Positions 26,050 through 35,485 of a stretch of DNA of 64,000 nt are shown in pieces. Position 1 is the stretch's first letter, and each line of letters begins with the position of its first letter. The translations under genes and the position numbers were made by a program. The DNA comes from Candidatus Sulfotelmatobacter sp. Lineage in GTDB: Bacteria > Acidobacteriota > Terriglobia > Terriglobales > Acidobacteriaceae. A model generated the notes under the pieces. The model saw only the letters and a program-made list of their open reading frames with translations, did not search any database and was not told the DNA's origin. The DNA lies in assembly GCA_036500765.1 (NCBI GenBank), contig DASYBM010000002.1:62001-126000 (forward strand), given 5' to 3'.

Positions 26050-26078
26050 TTGACGGCGGAATCCCGATCCGATAGCAT
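26050..26078 (+). promoter_or_regulatory. Predicted sigma70-type promoter of ilvC
   Basis: TTGACG (26050-26055), 17-base spacer, TAGCAT (26073-26078), matching the consensus at five and four of six positions. Transcription would start near 26085, about 90 bases before the GTG of ilvC. Confidence 0.6.
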
Positions 26079-26083
26079 TGGTG

Positions 26084-26107
26084 AACCGACCGACCGGTCG
26101 GTTTTTT
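26084..26107 (+). promoter_or_regulatory. Palindrome at predicted ilvC transcription start (operator or hairpin)
   Basis: ACCGACCGGTCGGT (26089-26102) is a perfect 14-base palindrome. Read as RNA, AACCGACC-GACC-GGTCGGTT forms an eight-base-pair stem followed by TTTT, the form of an intrinsic terminator. It overlaps the predicted start of transcription, which suits a repressor operator better. Confidence 0.55.
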
Positions 26108-26176
26108 GGATCTGGACTGACGCAATCTTATACTTACGCACTCGAACTATTCTTCCGCACTCTGAGAGGAGCACCG

Positions 26177-27205
26177 GTGGTCACTATTTTTTATGAACGC
26201 GACGCCAAGCCTGAGGTTTTAAAGGGGAAGACGATCGCCGTTATTGGCTACGGCAGCCAGGGGCATGCGCAGGCGCAGAATTTGCGGGACAGCGGGTTCA
26301 AGGTGATCGTGGGGCTCGATCCCGCGCGGAAGTCGGCGGTGCAGGCGCGGGCGGACGGGATGGTGGTTGTTGCCCCGGATGAGGCGGCGAAGCGGGCGGA
26401 CTGGATCCAGATTCTTACTCCAGATGAGACTCAGGCGGAGACTTATGAGCAGTTCATCAAGCCGTATCTGCATCCGGGGAAGGTGCTGGGGGTATCGCAC
26501 GGGTTCAGCATTCATTTCAAGACGATCGTTCCGCCGACGGATGTTGATGTGGTGATGATTGCGCCGAAGAGTCCGGGGCACCTGGTGCGGCGGGTTTATA
26601 CGGAAGGGCGGGGGGTGCCGTCGCTGATTGCGATTCAGCAGGATGCCAGCGGGCACGCGCATGAACTGGCGCTGGCTTATGCGGATGGGATTGGGTCGAC
26701 GCGGGCGGGCGTGCTGCAAACGTCGTTCAAAGAGGAAACGGAATCCGATTTGTTTGGCGAGCAGTCCGTGCTGTGCGGCGGGCTGACGTCGCTGATCAAG
26801 AAGGGATTCGAGACGCTGGTCGAGGCCGGGTACGCGCCGGAGATTGCGTATTTTGAATGCCTGCACGAGGTGAAGTTGATTGTCGATTTGATTTATGAAG
26901 GCGGGCTGAGTCGGATGCGCGATTCGATTTCGAACACGGCGGAGTATGGCGATCTGACGCGCGGAGAGCAGGTTGTCGGCGATGCGACGCGGGCGGCGAT
27001 GAAGAAGACGCTGGCGCAGATTCAGAGTGGGGAGTTTGCGCGGGAGTGGATTGCGGAGAACAAGGCCGGGTGTCCGAACTTCAATGCGCTGCGGGATAAA
27101 GAGAAGAAGCATCCGATTGAGATTGTGGGGGAGCAGTTGCGGGGGATGATGAGTTGGCTGCCGGGTAAGAAGGCGGAGACGCCGAAGGACGTGGTCAACG
27201 CTTAG
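26177..27205 (+). CDS. ilvC: Ketol-acid reductoisomerase (NADP+)
   Basis: 342 residues, class I length. GTG at 26177 is chosen because AGGAG lies five bases upstream and the product then starts like other IlvC ('[27 protein letters not shown]'). The upstream in-frame start at 26078 would run through the promoter and palindrome. The Rossmann motif 'GYGSQGHA' and the Mg-site helices '[13 protein letters not shown]' and 'ISNTAEYGD' are present. It catalyses acetolactate isomeroreduction, the second step of valine/isoleucine synthesis. It leads the ilv-leu operon; a hairpin-bearing repeat separates it from ilvB. Confidence 0.97.
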   Translation: MVTIFYERDAKPEVLKGKTIAVIGYGSQGHAQAQNLRDSGFKVIVGLDPARKSAVQARADGMVVVAPDEAAKRADWIQILTPDETQAETYEQFIKPYLHPGKVLGVSHGFSIHFKTIVPPTDVDVVMIAPKSPGHLVRRVYTEGRGVPSLIAIQQDASGHAHELALAYADGIGSTRAGVLQTSFKEETESDLFGEQSVLCGGLTSLIKKGFETLVEAGYAPEIAYFECLHEVKLIVDLIYEGGLSRMRDSISNTAEYGDLTRGEQVVGDATRAAMKKTLAQIQSGEFAREWIAENKAGCPNFNALRDKEKKHPIEIVGEQLRGMMSWLPGKKAETPKDVVNA

Positions 27206-27253
27206 GCTTCGTGAGAATTCCTTGCGAGGCCGCGGGTGCTTCTGGCTGACATG

Positions 27254-27317
27254 GGGTCCTTCGACTGCGGTTGTTCTTTGCGCTTTGCGCAAAGAACAAT
27301 CCTCGCTCAGGATGACA
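27254..27317. repeat. TCCTTCGAC...CGCTCAGGATGACA element, copy B, with inserted hairpin
   Basis: The flanks match the dispersed element. The centre holds a perfect 13-base-pair stem, TTGTTCTTTGCGC (27271-27283) with GCGCAAAGAACAA (27287-27299), and a TTT loop. It lies between ilvC and ilvB. Confidence 0.8.
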
Positions 27318-27376
27318 AACTTTATTTACAGCCCGTAATTACAGCCAGGACTATTTAAATAAGGACTGTTTAGAAA

Positions 27377-29086
27377 ATGAATAAGGGAGCGGAGATCGTT
27401 TTGCGGTGCTTGCGCGCTGAAGGGGTGGAGTTGGCGTTTGGGTATCCCGGGGGGGCGATCATGCCTCTTTATGACGCGCTGGAGGGCAGTGGCGTGCGGC
27501 ATATTCTGACGCGGCATGAGCAGGGGGCGGTGTTTGCGGCGGAGGGGTATGCGCGGGTAACCGGCGAAGTGGGCGTCGCGATGGCGACGAGCGGGCCGGG
27601 GGCGACGAATCTGGTGACGGGGATTGCCGACGCGAAGATGGATTCGGTGCCGCTGGTGTGCATTACGGGGCAGGTGCGGAGTGCGTTGATTGGGACGGAT
27701 GCGTTTCAGGAGACGGACGTTTTCGGCGTGACGTTGTCGTTGACGAAATGGAGCCGGCTAGTGCGGACGATTGACGAGATTCCGGAGGCGATCGCCGAGG
27801 GATTTTATTGGGCTCGCAGCGGAAGGCCAGGGCCGGTCGTAATTGATATTCCGACCGATTTGCTGAAGGCGAAGAAAGAGTTTGCCGGGGCGGTGAAGTT
27901 TACGCCGCATGCGCGGCCTGCCGACGCGAAGGCCGACGGCGGGTTCACGGACACGATTGTGGCGTTGCTGCAACGGGCGTCGAAGCCGGTGGCGCTGGTG
28001 GGGGCGGGGGCGAAACTTTCGGGAGCGATTCGGGCGTTGCGGCAGTTGCTCGATGAGCTGAATGTTCCGACATTTGCGACGGTGCATGGGCTGGGCGCGG
28101 TTCCGGCCGATGCTTCCTATTATCTGGGCATGGTCGGCATGCATGGGACGCGGGCGGCTAACACGGCTTTGAACGAGACCGATCTGCTGATGGTATTTGG
28201 AGCGCGGCTGGACGATCGCGTGACGGGCGAGCCGACGCGGTTTGCGCCGCACGCGAAGATTGTGCACTTTGAAATCGATCCGGCGCAATTGGACCGGGTG
28301 CGTCCGTGTGAAGTGGCGGTGATAGGGAATTTGGCGGAGACGATTCCGGCGTTTCAGGCGGAGTTGCGGCGGCATACTTCATCCCTTCCGGATTTTTCTG
28401 ATTGGCGCGCGGTGGCTTGCGGGGAGGAACGCGCGGAGTTGGATCCGCGAGGGCTGGCGCAGCCGACGATTCGATTTCTGGACGAACTTTTTTCGCGGCT
28501 GCCGCAGGATTCGGTCGTGATTGCCGATGTGGGGCAACATCAGATGTGGGCGGCGCAGCGGTATCGGTCATCGTCGCCGCGCGGGTTTATTACATCCGGC
28601 GGATTGGGAGCGATGGGCTTCGCTTTGCCGGCGGCGGTGGGCGCGCAGTTGGCCAAGCCGGAGACTTGCGTGCTGTGCGTCTCGGGCGATGGCGGATTCC
28701 AGATGAATATTCAGGAACTGGCGACCGTGCATCGGCTGGGGCTGCCGGTGAAGATGGTAATCATCGACAACAAATATCTGGGCATGGTGCGGCAGTGGCA
28801 GCAGCTGTTTTATCAGCGGAATTATGCGGAGACGGATTTGAGCGACAATCCGGATTTTGTGGAGATCGCGAAGGCGTACAAGATACATGGCTTTCGGCTG
28901 AATGAAGATGCGATGCGGGAGTTTCCGGTGTCGTTGGAGACTGGCGATCAGATCGATCGCTTCTTGCGATCGCCGGAGCCGGAGTTGCTGGTGTTTGATT
29001 GTGCGCCGGAGGCGAATGTGTTTCCGATGGTTCCGGCGGGTGCGGCGTTGTCGGAGATGATGTTGGAAGAGGAACCGGCGCTGTAG
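27377..29086 (+). CDS. ilvB: Acetolactate synthase, large (catalytic) subunit
   Basis: 569 residues. The ThDP-enzyme features are in order. 'FGYPGGAIMPLYDAL' is near the N-terminus, with the activating Glu in 'TRHEQGAVFAAEGYAR'. 'GPGATNLVTGIADA' and 'TGQVRSALIGTDAFQETD' follow. The ThDP motif is 'SGDGGFQMNIQELATVHRLGLPVKMVIIDN'. It condenses pyruvate with pyruvate or 2-ketobutyrate. 'FGARLDDRVTGEP' marks the FAD domain. It pairs with the short regulatory subunit downstream. Glycine is encoded by GGG unusually often compared with neighbouring genes, as in ilvC. Confidence 0.97.
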   Translation: MNKGAEIVLRCLRAEGVELAFGYPGGAIMPLYDALEGSGVRHILTRHEQGAVFAAEGYARVTGEVGVAMATSGPGATNLVTGIADAKMDSVPLVCITGQVRSALIGTDAFQETDVFGVTLSLTKWSRLVRTIDEIPEAIAEGFYWARSGRPGPVVIDIPTDLLKAKKEFAGAVKFTPHARPADAKADGGFTDTIVALLQRASKPVALVGAGAKLSGAIRALRQLLDELNVPTFATVHGLGAVPADASYYLGMVGMHGTRAANTALNETDLLMVFGARLDDRVTGEPTRFAPHAKIVHFEIDPAQLDRVRPCEVAVIGNLAETIPAFQAELRRHTSSLPDFSDWRAVACGEERAELDPRGLAQPTIRFLDELFSRLPQDSVVIADVGQHQMWAAQRYRSSSPRGFITSGGLGAMGFALPAAVGAQLAKPETCVLCVSGDGGFQMNIQELATVHRLGLPVKMVIIDNKYLGMVRQWQQLFYQRNYAETDLSDNPDFVEIAKAYKIHGFRLNEDAMREFPVSLETGDQIDRFLRSPEPELLVFDCAPEANVFPMVPAGAALSEMMLEEEPAL

Positions 29087-29131
29087 AAATCCCCGGAATC
29101 GTTCTTGCTCGAAGACGCTCATGATGGGATG

Positions 29132-29176
29132 GAGATCCTTCGCTCCGCCTGAAAAACGGCTGCGCTCAGGATGACA
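29132..29176. repeat. GAGATCCTTCG...GCTCAGGATGACA element, copy C
   Basis: Between ilvB and the small-subunit gene. Contains GATCCTTCGCTCCGCCTGAA and AACGGCTGCGCTCAGGATGA, almost identical to copies D and E. Confidence 0.8.
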
Positions 29177-29200
29177 AGTTAGAAATGGGGAGATAGACAC

Positions 29201-29506
29201 ATGCAGACGTTTCACATTCGGTATCGCAATACGCAGGGGACGCTGATGCGGATTTTGAATGCGGCTTCGCGGCGGGCGCTGGATTTGCCGGTGGTGCAGG
29301 CGGAGGCGGCGGAAGACGATCACCAGGTCACGCTGGCGCTGGATGTGAATCACAAGCAGGTGGGTCAGCTTTATCGCGAGTGGAATTCGATCGCCGATGT
29401 GGTCAAAGTCAGCTCGGGCGCGGCGCGGGCGGCGGAGTGGACGGGGCCGCATCCGCCGGCAGGCGCGGCCATTGATGATTCGCGCGCGGCTGCGGCGCGG
29501 GCGTAG
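29201..29506 (+). CDS. ilvM: Acetolactate synthase small subunit, short IlvM-like type
   Basis: 101 residues with a single ACT domain ('FHIRYRNTQGTLMRILNAASRRALDLPVVQAE', then 'DHQVTLALDVNHKQVGQLYREWNSIADVVKV'). The Ala/Pro-rich tail is probably unstructured. Most bacteria use a longer IlvN/IlvH with a second domain. The short form resembles E. coli IlvM, which activates the catalytic subunit and confers little valine inhibition. It is 114 bases after ilvB with a repeat between. The symbol is given by similarity of size and ACT layout, not from a search. Confidence 0.82.
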   Translation: MQTFHIRYRNTQGTLMRILNAASRRALDLPVVQAEAAEDDHQVTLALDVNHKQVGQLYREWNSIADVVKVSSGAARAAEWTGPHPPAGAAIDDSRAAAARA

Positions 29507-29528
29507 GGACGAATTTGTGAGTGGGCAA

Positions 29529-29597
29529 GCATGACGGCTTCCTGGGCAGCGTCATGCAACTTGGGGGAGCTTGCTGCTAGGCGGGCTCCCCGTTTTT
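29529..29597 (+). terminator. Tandem hairpins with T-tract after the small-subunit gene
   Basis: Hairpin 1: GCATGACG (29529-29536) pairs perfectly with CGTCATGC (29550-29557). Hairpin 2: GGGGAGC (29564-29570) pairs with GCTCCCC (29585-29591), then GTTTTT. This fits an intrinsic terminator, or an attenuator controlling read-through into ilvD. Confidence 0.6.
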
Positions 29598-29653
29598 AAT
29601 GGAAAGTTGCGGTATTGGTGCAGTTTGGCTGGCGCGCGAGGCTGGTTCAGCGG

Positions 29654-29711
29654 GAGATCCTTCCCCTTCGACTGAGCTCAGGGCTGAAAAACGGCTACGC
29701 TCAGGATGACA
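29654..29711. repeat. GAGATCCTTC...GCTCAGGATGACA element, copy D
   Basis: Upstream of ilvD. It reads GAGATCCTTCCCCTTCGACT, then CTGAAAAACGGCTACGCTCA and GGATGACA. Confidence 0.8.
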
Positions 29712-29732
29712 TCGCTATTTAGAAAGCCAAAA

Positions 29733-29769
29733 GCATTTGAAACCTTGAAACTATGAAACTTTGAAACCT
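29733..29769. repeat. TTGAAACC tandem units upstream of ilvD
   Basis: Four tandem near-repeats of an eight- to nine-base unit (TTTGAAACC, TTGAAAC, TATGAAAC, TTTGAAACC). The same words are found in the rpe-bamD gap (690-796). Confidence 0.65.
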
Positions 29770-29797
29770 CACTTCTCTGTCCTGTAATCTTCTGACT

Positions 29798-31471
29798 ATG
29801 GATCTCAAGCACATTAGCCGCGGAATTACTGAGGGGCGCGACCGGGCGGGGGCGCGCTCGATGTTCAAGGCCGTTGGATACACCGATGCGGATCTGGCGC
29901 GTCCGCTGATCGGCGTGGCCAATACGTGGATCGAGACTATGCCGTGCAATTTTCATCTGCGGCGGTTGTCGGCGAAGGTGAAGGAAGGGATTCGCGAGGC
30001 GGGCGGCACGCCGATGGAGTTCAACACCATTGCGATTTCCGATGGCGAGACGATGGGGACGGAGGGGATGCGGGCGTCGCTGGTGAGCCGCGAGTTGATT
30101 GCGGACTCGATTGAGCTGGTCTGCCGCGGGCAGATGTTTGACGCCGTCGTGTGCGTGGTGGGATGCGACAAGACGATTCCGGCGGCGGCGATGGCGCTGG
30201 CGCGCATCAATCTGCCGGGGATGGTTCTTTATGGTGGCACGATCGCACCGGGAAGTTATCGCGGGAAAGACGTCACTATACAGGACGTGTACGAGGCGAT
30301 CGGCGCAAACATGGCTGGCAAGATGAGCGAGACGGAGCTGCGTGAGTTGGAAAATGCGGCGTGTCCGGGCGCGGGTGCGTGTGGTGGGCAGTACACGGCG
30401 AATACGATGTCGACGGTGATGGAAGTGATTGGGCTCTCGCCGATGGGATTCAACAGCGTGCCGGCGATGGATCCGCAGAAGGATCAGGTTTCGTTCGCGT
30501 GCGGCAAAGTTGTGATGAACGTGCTGCAAAAGGGAATCAAGCCGCGCGACATTCTGACGCGGGAGGCGTTCGAGAATGCGATCGCGTCGGTCGCGGCTTC
30601 GGGCGGATCGACGAATGCGGTGCTGCATCTCCTGGCGATTGCGCGCGAGGCCGGGATCGAGTTGGAGATTGACGATTTTCAGACCGTGAGCGAGCGCACT
30701 CCGTTGCTTGCCGATCTGAAACCTTCGGGGCGATTTGTGGCCGCAGATATGCATCGCGCAGGAGGCATTGGTTTGCTGGCGCAGCGGTTGCTGAAGGGAA
30801 AGAAGCTGCATGCTTCGCCGATCACCGTTACTGGGCTTTCCGTTGGAGCCGAGGCGGAGAAAGCAACAGAGACTCCAGGGCAGGAAGTGATCGTGCCGTT
30901 CGACAAGCCTTTGAAGGCGACGGGCGGGCTCGTGATTCTCAAAGGAAATCTTGCGCCGGAGGGATGCGTGGCGAAGATCAGCGGGCATGAACGGCTGGAG
31001 CATCGCGGTCCGGCGCGGGTGTTTGACTGCGAGGAAGATGCCATGGCTGCGGTCACGGCGAAGAAGATTCAGGCCGGCGACGTAGTTGTGATTCGCAATG
31101 AGGGTCCGAAGGGCGGTCCGGGGATGCGGGAGATGCTGGGCGTGACAGCCGCGATTGTGGGCGAAGGGCTCGGCGGTTCAGTGGCGCTGCTGACTGATGG
31201 ACGATTCAGCGGGGCGACGCGCGGGCTAATGGCGGGACATGTTTCTCCGGAGGCAGCGCTGGGCGGGCCGATTTGTGCGGTGCGCGATGGCGACATGATT
31301 CGCTTCGACGTTGGAGCGCGTGTGCTGGAGGTTGAGATCAGCGTGGCCGAATTGCGGCAGCGGATGGCGGCGTGGAAGGCACCGGCGCCGCGGTATCCGA
31401 AGGGCGTGTTTGCGAAGTATGCGGCGCTGGTTTCGTCGGCGTCGCAGGGGGCGATTACGGGGCCGCGGTAA
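29798..31471 (+). CDS. ilvD: Dihydroxy-acid dehydratase
   Basis: 557 residues, the normal length. Iron-sulfur ligands are visible as Cys in '[10 protein letters not shown]', '[10 protein letters not shown]' and '[15 protein letters not shown]', the three-cysteine pattern of IlvD (probably a [2Fe-2S] type). The Mg site '[16 protein letters not shown]' and C-terminal '[22 protein letters not shown]' are present. It dehydrates dihydroxy acids to 2-keto acids, the third step of valine/isoleucine synthesis. ATG at 29798. It is separated from leuC by a GCCGGCGCTACGG repeat. Confidence 0.97.
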   Translation: MDLKHISRGITEGRDRAGARSMFKAVGYTDADLARPLIGVANTWIETMPCNFHLRRLSAKVKEGIREAGGTPMEFNTIAISDGETMGTEGMRASLVSRELIADSIELVCRGQMFDAVVCVVGCDKTIPAAAMALARINLPGMVLYGGTIAPGSYRGKDVTIQDVYEAIGANMAGKMSETELRELENAACPGAGACGGQYTANTMSTVMEVIGLSPMGFNSVPAMDPQKDQVSFACGKVVMNVLQKGIKPRDILTREAFENAIASVAASGGSTNAVLHLLAIAREAGIELEIDDFQTVSERTPLLADLKPSGRFVAADMHRAGGIGLLAQRLLKGKKLHASPITVTGLSVGAEAEKATETPGQEVIVPFDKPLKATGGLVILKGNLAPEGCVAKISGHERLEHRGPARVFDCEEDAMAAVTAKKIQAGDVVVIRNEGPKGGPGMREMLGVTAAIVGEGLGGSVALLTDGRFSGATRGLMAGHVSPEAALGGPICAVRDGDMIRFDVGARVLEVEISVAELRQRMAAWKAPAPRYPKGVFAKYAALVSSASQGAITGPR

Positions 31472-31506
31472 AAATTCGGACAGAGAAAGGCAATCTCGGC
31501 GGCGAG

Positions 31507-31550
31507 GGCGGGACGCCCTCGCGACAGCCGGCAAGATGCCGGCGCTACGG
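31507..31550 (+). repeat. GACAGCCGGC..GCCGGCGCTACGG repeat before leuC
   Basis: Self-complementary 'GCCGGC' pair in a 44-base block that matches the copy inside pcrA (18362-18405). It ends 16 bases before the leuC start codon, so it may lie in the leader of that gene. Confidence 0.8.
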
Positions 31551-31566
31551 TTCGGGAAGATTTGAA

Positions 31567-32976
31567 ATGGCAGAGAAGAAAACTTTATTCGAGAAGATTT
31601 GGAACGCCCACCTGGTGGCGGAGCCGGCGGGGCGGTCGCCTATTCTTTATATCGATTTGCATCTGGTGCATGAGGTGACTTCGCCGCAGGCTTTTGATGG
31701 ATTACGAGTTGCTGGAAGAAAGGTGCGGCAGCCGGCGCGGACTGTGGCGACGGTGGATCACAATATTCCGACCGAACCGCGTGGAACTCCGATCACCGAT
31801 TTGATTGCGGCCAGGCAGATTGCGGCGTTGCAGGCGAACTGCCAGGAGTTCGGCATCCGGCTGTTTGATATGGATTCGCCGGAGCAGGGGATCGTGCATG
31901 TGATTGGTCCGGAGTTGGGGCTGACGCAGCCGGGGATGACGATTGTTTGCGGGGACAGCCATACCAGCACGCACGGAGCTTTAGGCTCACTGGCTTTCGG
32001 GATTGGGACGTCGGAAGTGGAGCATGTTCTGGCGACACAGTGCCTGGCGCAGCAGACGCCGAAGACGATGAAGATCGACGTGCGCGGCAACCTAGCGGAC
32101 GGAGTAACGGCGAAAGATCTGGCGCTGGGGATCATTGGGCAGATTGGGACCGATGGTGCGACTGGGCACGTGATCGAATACGCTGGGTCGGCGGTGCGTG
32201 CACTCTCGATGGAAGGGCGCATGACGCTATGCAATATGAGCATTGAGGCGGGAGCGCGGGCCGGGATGGTGGCGCCGGATGAGACGACCTTCGCGTATGT
32301 GAAGGGGAAGCGATTCGCTCCGCGAAATGGGGAGTGGGAAAAGGCCGTCGAATACTGGCATAGTTTGCCGACCGATGAAGGCGCAACTTTCGATAAAGTG
32401 GTGGAGATCGATGGGGCGCAGCTTTGTCCGTTTGTGACCTGGGGGACCAATCCCGGGATGGTTGCGCCGGTGACGGGGCGGGTGCCGGACGTGGGGGAAT
32501 TGGCGGATTCCGAACGGCGGGCTTCGGAATTGGCTTTGCAGTATATGGGGCTGGAACCGGGGCGGCGGATTGCGGATATTGAAATTGACCGGGTGTTTAT
32601 TGGGTCGTGCACGAATTCTCGGATTGAAGATTTGCGGGCGGCAGCGCGCGTGGCGCGAGGACATCATGTCAGCTCGAAAGTGCGGGCAATGGTGGTGCCG
32701 GGATCGCAGGCGGTGAAGCGGACGGCGGAGCAGGAAGGGCTGGATCGGGTTTTTCTCGACGCGGGATTTGAGTGGCGGGAGTCGGGATGCTCGATGTGCC
32801 TGGGAATGAATCCGGATATTTTACAGCCGGGGGAACGTTGCGCTTCGACCAGCAACCGGAATTTTGAGGGGCGGCAGGGGCGCGGAGGACGGACGCATCT
32901 GGTGAGTCCGATGATGGCGGCGGCGGCGGCGATTGCTGGGCATTTTACGGATATTCGGGAGTGGAAGTTTCGGTGA
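31567..32976 (+). CDS. leuC: 3-Isopropylmalate dehydratase, large subunit
   Basis: 469 residues from ATG at 31567; the longer open frame to 31372 overlaps ilvD and the repeat and is rejected. Aconitase-family features include '[17 protein letters not shown]', 'VATVDHN' and '[27 protein letters not shown]'. The [4Fe-4S] ligands are in '[13 protein letters not shown]' and '[10 protein letters not shown]'. With LeuD it isomerises 2- to 3-isopropylmalate in leucine synthesis. leuA and leuB are not in the window. The ribosome site (GGGAAG) is modest. Confidence 0.97.
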   Translation: MAEKKTLFEKIWNAHLVAEPAGRSPILYIDLHLVHEVTSPQAFDGLRVAGRKVRQPARTVATVDHNIPTEPRGTPITDLIAARQIAALQANCQEFGIRLFDMDSPEQGIVHVIGPELGLTQPGMTIVCGDSHTSTHGALGSLAFGIGTSEVEHVLATQCLAQQTPKTMKIDVRGNLADGVTAKDLALGIIGQIGTDGATGHVIEYAGSAVRALSMEGRMTLCNMSIEAGARAGMVAPDETTFAYVKGKRFAPRNGEWEKAVEYWHSLPTDEGATFDKVVEIDGAQLCPFVTWGTNPGMVAPVTGRVPDVGELADSERRASELALQYMGLEPGRRIADIEIDRVFIGSCTNSRIEDLRAAARVARGHHVSSKVRAMVVPGSQAVKRTAEQEGLDRVFLDAGFEWRESGCSMCLGMNPDILQPGERCASTSNRNFEGRQGRGGRTHLVSPMMAAAAAIAGHFTDIREWKFR

Positions 32977-33014
32977 GGATTTGATTCGTGCTCGAGGCGG
33001 GTGTCGGAGCCATT

Positions 33015-33059
33015 GAGATCCCTCGCTTCGCCTGAAGAACGGCTCCGCTCGGCATGACA
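33015..33059. repeat. GAGATCCCTCG...GCTCGGCATGACA element, copy E
   Basis: Between leuC and leuD, with the same order of words as copies C and D (GAGATC, CTTCGCCTGAAGAACGGCT, CCGCTCGGCATGACA). Confidence 0.75.
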
Positions 33060-33096
33060 ACCTCAATGCAACAACGACAATGATTGGGAAATCAAA

Positions 33097-33705
33097 ATGA
33101 AGGTATTCACTGTGCATCGCGGGCGCGTGGCGCCGCTGGATCGAGTCAATGTGGACACGGACCAGATCATCCCGAAGCAGTTTTTGAAAAGGATTGAACG
33201 GACGGGCTTTGGACAGTTTTTGTTTTACGACTGGCGGTTCGACGCCGATGGCAAGAAGAACGCCGAGTTTGTGCTCGACGATCCGCGCTACGAAGGCGCG
33301 AGCATTCTGGTGGCGGGGAAGAATTTCGGGTGCGGGTCGTCGCGCGAGCATGCGGTGTGGGCGCTGGCCGACTTCGGATTCCGGGCGGTGATCTCGTCGT
33401 CGTTCGCGGATATTTTCGCCAACAACAGCGCGAAGAATGGATTCCTGGCGGTGCGGGTGGGTGAAGATGAAGTTGCGCAGGTGATGCGGCGGGCGCAGGA
33501 GATCGACGACTATCAGATCACGATTGATCTGGAGCAGTGCGAAGTGAGCGACGATAAAGGATTTTGCGCGAAGTTTGCCATCGACGAGTTTGTCCGCCAT
33601 TGCCTGTTGAACGGGCTCGACGATATTGGGCTCACGCAACAGCATGAAGCGGAGATTGCTGCGTATGAAGCGGGGCATCCGACGCCGGCGGGGCTGAGGT
33701 CGTGA
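33097..33705 (+). CDS. leuD: 3-Isopropylmalate dehydratase, small subunit
   Basis: 202 residues. 'DRVNVDTDQIIPKQFLKRIERTGFGQFLFYDWRF' and 'ILVAGKNFGCGSSREHAVWAL' are the swivel-domain signatures of LeuD. 'NSAKNGFLAV' and 'CLLNGLDDIGLTQQHEAEIAAYE' complete it. It forms the active heterodimer with LeuC. It closes the ilv-leu run; the next 390 bases contain no gene. Confidence 0.97.
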   Translation: MKVFTVHRGRVAPLDRVNVDTDQIIPKQFLKRIERTGFGQFLFYDWRFDADGKKNAEFVLDDPRYEGASILVAGKNFGCGSSREHAVWALADFGFRAVISSSFADIFANNSAKNGFLAVRVGEDEVAQVMRRAQEIDDYQITIDLEQCEVSDDKGFCAKFAIDEFVRHCLLNGLDDIGLTQQHEAEIAAYEAGHPTPAGLRS

Positions 33706-34102
33706 TTGGCCGTCGTATTACGGGCGTCTCATCAAAGCTCGCCTAAGGCCAAACCGGTCGCGAAAGTTAAGAGCGAAAGTTAAAAGTTGAGAGCGAAAGT
33801 TAAAAGAAAGTCATAGCCGGTAAAGATTTGTAAAACCTTCGCCACGGCCTTGACCTCCCGCGGGGCTGCGGTTGATGCTGGTAAGGCGTGCTTTGACGCG
33901 GGCAACCGCGTTTCTGGTTCCTACCTCAGCCGACCTATTTTGAGCCAAGCTTCCTCGGTCAACCCCAGGGGCCTCTGGCAGAGAGATTTCCAGTGTGCCG
34001 GGGGTAGACTAGCGCAACCGATCTACAATGCTAACGTCTAATACTGCATCCCGGCCAGTGCCAGAAGAGCGGCGGGCAATCCTTTAGAAACACCCTTTGA
34101 AT
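33706..34102. other. Intergenic region between leuD and the RND adaptor, with a small tandem repeat
   Basis: About 397 bases with no gene seen. Three units starting CGAAAGTTAA lie at 33761, 33774 and 33794 (GAGCGAAAGTTAAAAG). The AT-richer stretch at 33755-33815 is the likely place for a promoter, but no clear -35/-10 pair was picked. Confidence 0.45.
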
Positions 34103-35485
34103 ATGAATGATCTCTTAGATCGCAAGCGGACTGCCACCAAACGGCGCGTAACCGGAATCTGGGACGCACGCGTTCCTACGATTCTCATCCTGGCGGCAGT
34201 TTGCGCTTTTTTCGTTGGCTGTAGCAGCGGCGCGGACCCGAAACAGCAGAAGGCGCAGGCGGCCGGTCCGCACGCCGTCTCGGTGGCGACTGCGCCGGTG
34301 CAGCAGAAGGACGTGCCCGTCTACCTGTCGGGGCTGGGAGCGGTGACGGCGTTCAATACCGCCAACATCAAGAGCCGCGTCGACGGGCAGATCATGAAGG
34401 TGAATTTCCAGGAGGGGCAAACCGTCAAAGAAGGAGACTTGTTAATCGAGATCGATCCTCGTCCCTACCAGGCGTCGCTGGATCAGATGCAGGCGCAGTT
34501 GTTTCGCGACCAGGCGCAACTGCGCGACGCCAAGCTGAATCTGGAGCGTTATACGACGCTGATTCCCTCGGGCAGCATCGCGCAGCAGCAGGTGGATACA
34601 CAGAAGGCGCTGGTGGACCAACTGGACGGCACGGTGCGGACGGATCAGGCGCAGATTGAAACCGCGAAATTGAATATCGTTTATTGCCACATCACGGCGC
34701 CATTCACGGGGCGAGTAGGACTGCGGCAAGTGGATCCGGGAAATATTATTCACGCGACCGACACGAATCCGATGCTGATCCTGACGCAGTTGCAGCCGAT
34801 TGCCGTGATCTTCACGTTGCCAGAGGACGTGCTCTCGAATGTGTCGAAGAAGATGCATCAGGGAACACTTGAGGTGGATGCGTTCAGCCGCGACGATCAG
34901 ACCAAGCTGGCCACGGGCAAGTTGTTGACCATCGACAATGAGATCGATCCGACGACGGGCACGGCGAAACTGAAGGCAGTGTTTGACAACAAAGACAACC
35001 AGCTCTGGCCGAATCAGTTTGTGAATGCAGATCTGCTTCTCGAGACGCGAAAGAAAAGCACCGTGGTGCCCACGGCTGCGATTCTACGGGGGCCGCAGGG
35101 GACATTTGTTTACACGGTGAATCCCGATAAGACAGTGCAGGATAAAGCCGTGACCATATCGCTGACACAGGGCGATACGACGGTGATTACCGAGGGAGTC
35201 AATCCCGGCGACATGGTGGTGACCGACGGGCAGGACAAACTGCAACGAGGCAGCAAGATCGAGATGCGGGGTGCGACTCCGAGCGCGCGGCTGAGCGGCG
35301 GGCGGGGCGTATCGCCGATTATGCCCCCGACCGTATTTTCGGGCAACAGCGACGAACACGGGGACGCGGAGGAAGGGTCGGAGGTGGGCGCGCCGGATTC
35401 AGAAACTCCTTCCAATCATCATGCGGCCGGTCATGGCGACGATCGGCCGGCTACGGGTTCGGCTTCAGGTAGTTCAGGTTCATGA
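34103..35485 (+). CDS. mdtA: RND efflux adaptor (membrane fusion) lipoprotein, MdtA-like
   Basis: 460 residues from ATG at 34103. A hydrophobic segment ends in 'FFVGC' (lipid on Cys40). The fusion-protein order is '[35 protein letters not shown]', an alpha-hairpin with '[13 protein letters not shown]', then the barrel '[23 protein letters not shown]'. This matches MdtA-type periplasmic adaptors. The C-terminal tail is long and rich in Gly, Ser, His and Asp, unlike E. coli MdtA. The gene overlaps the first pump by four bases (ATGA). No TolC-like gene follows. The symbol indicates similarity only. Confidence 0.9.
   Translation: MNDLLDRKRTATKRRVTGIWDARVPTILILAAVCAFFVGCSSGADPKQQKAQAAGPHAVSVATAPVQQKDVPVYLSGLGAVTAFNTANIKSRVDGQIMKVNFQEGQTVKEGDLLIEIDPRPYQASLDQMQAQLFRDQAQLRDAKLNLERYTTLIPSGSIAQQQVDTQKALVDQLDGTVRTDQAQIETAKLNIVYCHITAPFTGRVGLRQVDPGNIIHATDTNPMLILTQLQPIAVIFTLPEDVLSNVSKKMHQGTLEVDAFSRDDQTKLATGKLLTIDNEIDPTTGTAKLKAVFDNKDNQLWPNQFVNADLLLETRKKSTVVPTAAILRGPQGTFVYTVNPDKTVQDKAVTISLTQGDTTVITEGVNPGDMVVTDGQDKLQRGSKIEMRGATPSARLSGGRGVSPIMPPTVFSGNSDEHGDAEEGSEVGAPDSETPSNHHAAGHGDDRPATGSASGSSGS

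Noticed and set aside
25974..26054. Possible leader peptide before ilvC (ATG at 25974, 26 codons)
   Set aside because: It contains no run of Leu, Ile or Val codons and ends before the predicted promoter, so it cannot serve in attenuation.
31372..31566. Upstream extension of leuC to 31372
   Set aside because: It overlaps ilvD and reads through a repeat; ATG at 31567 gives the conserved N-terminus.
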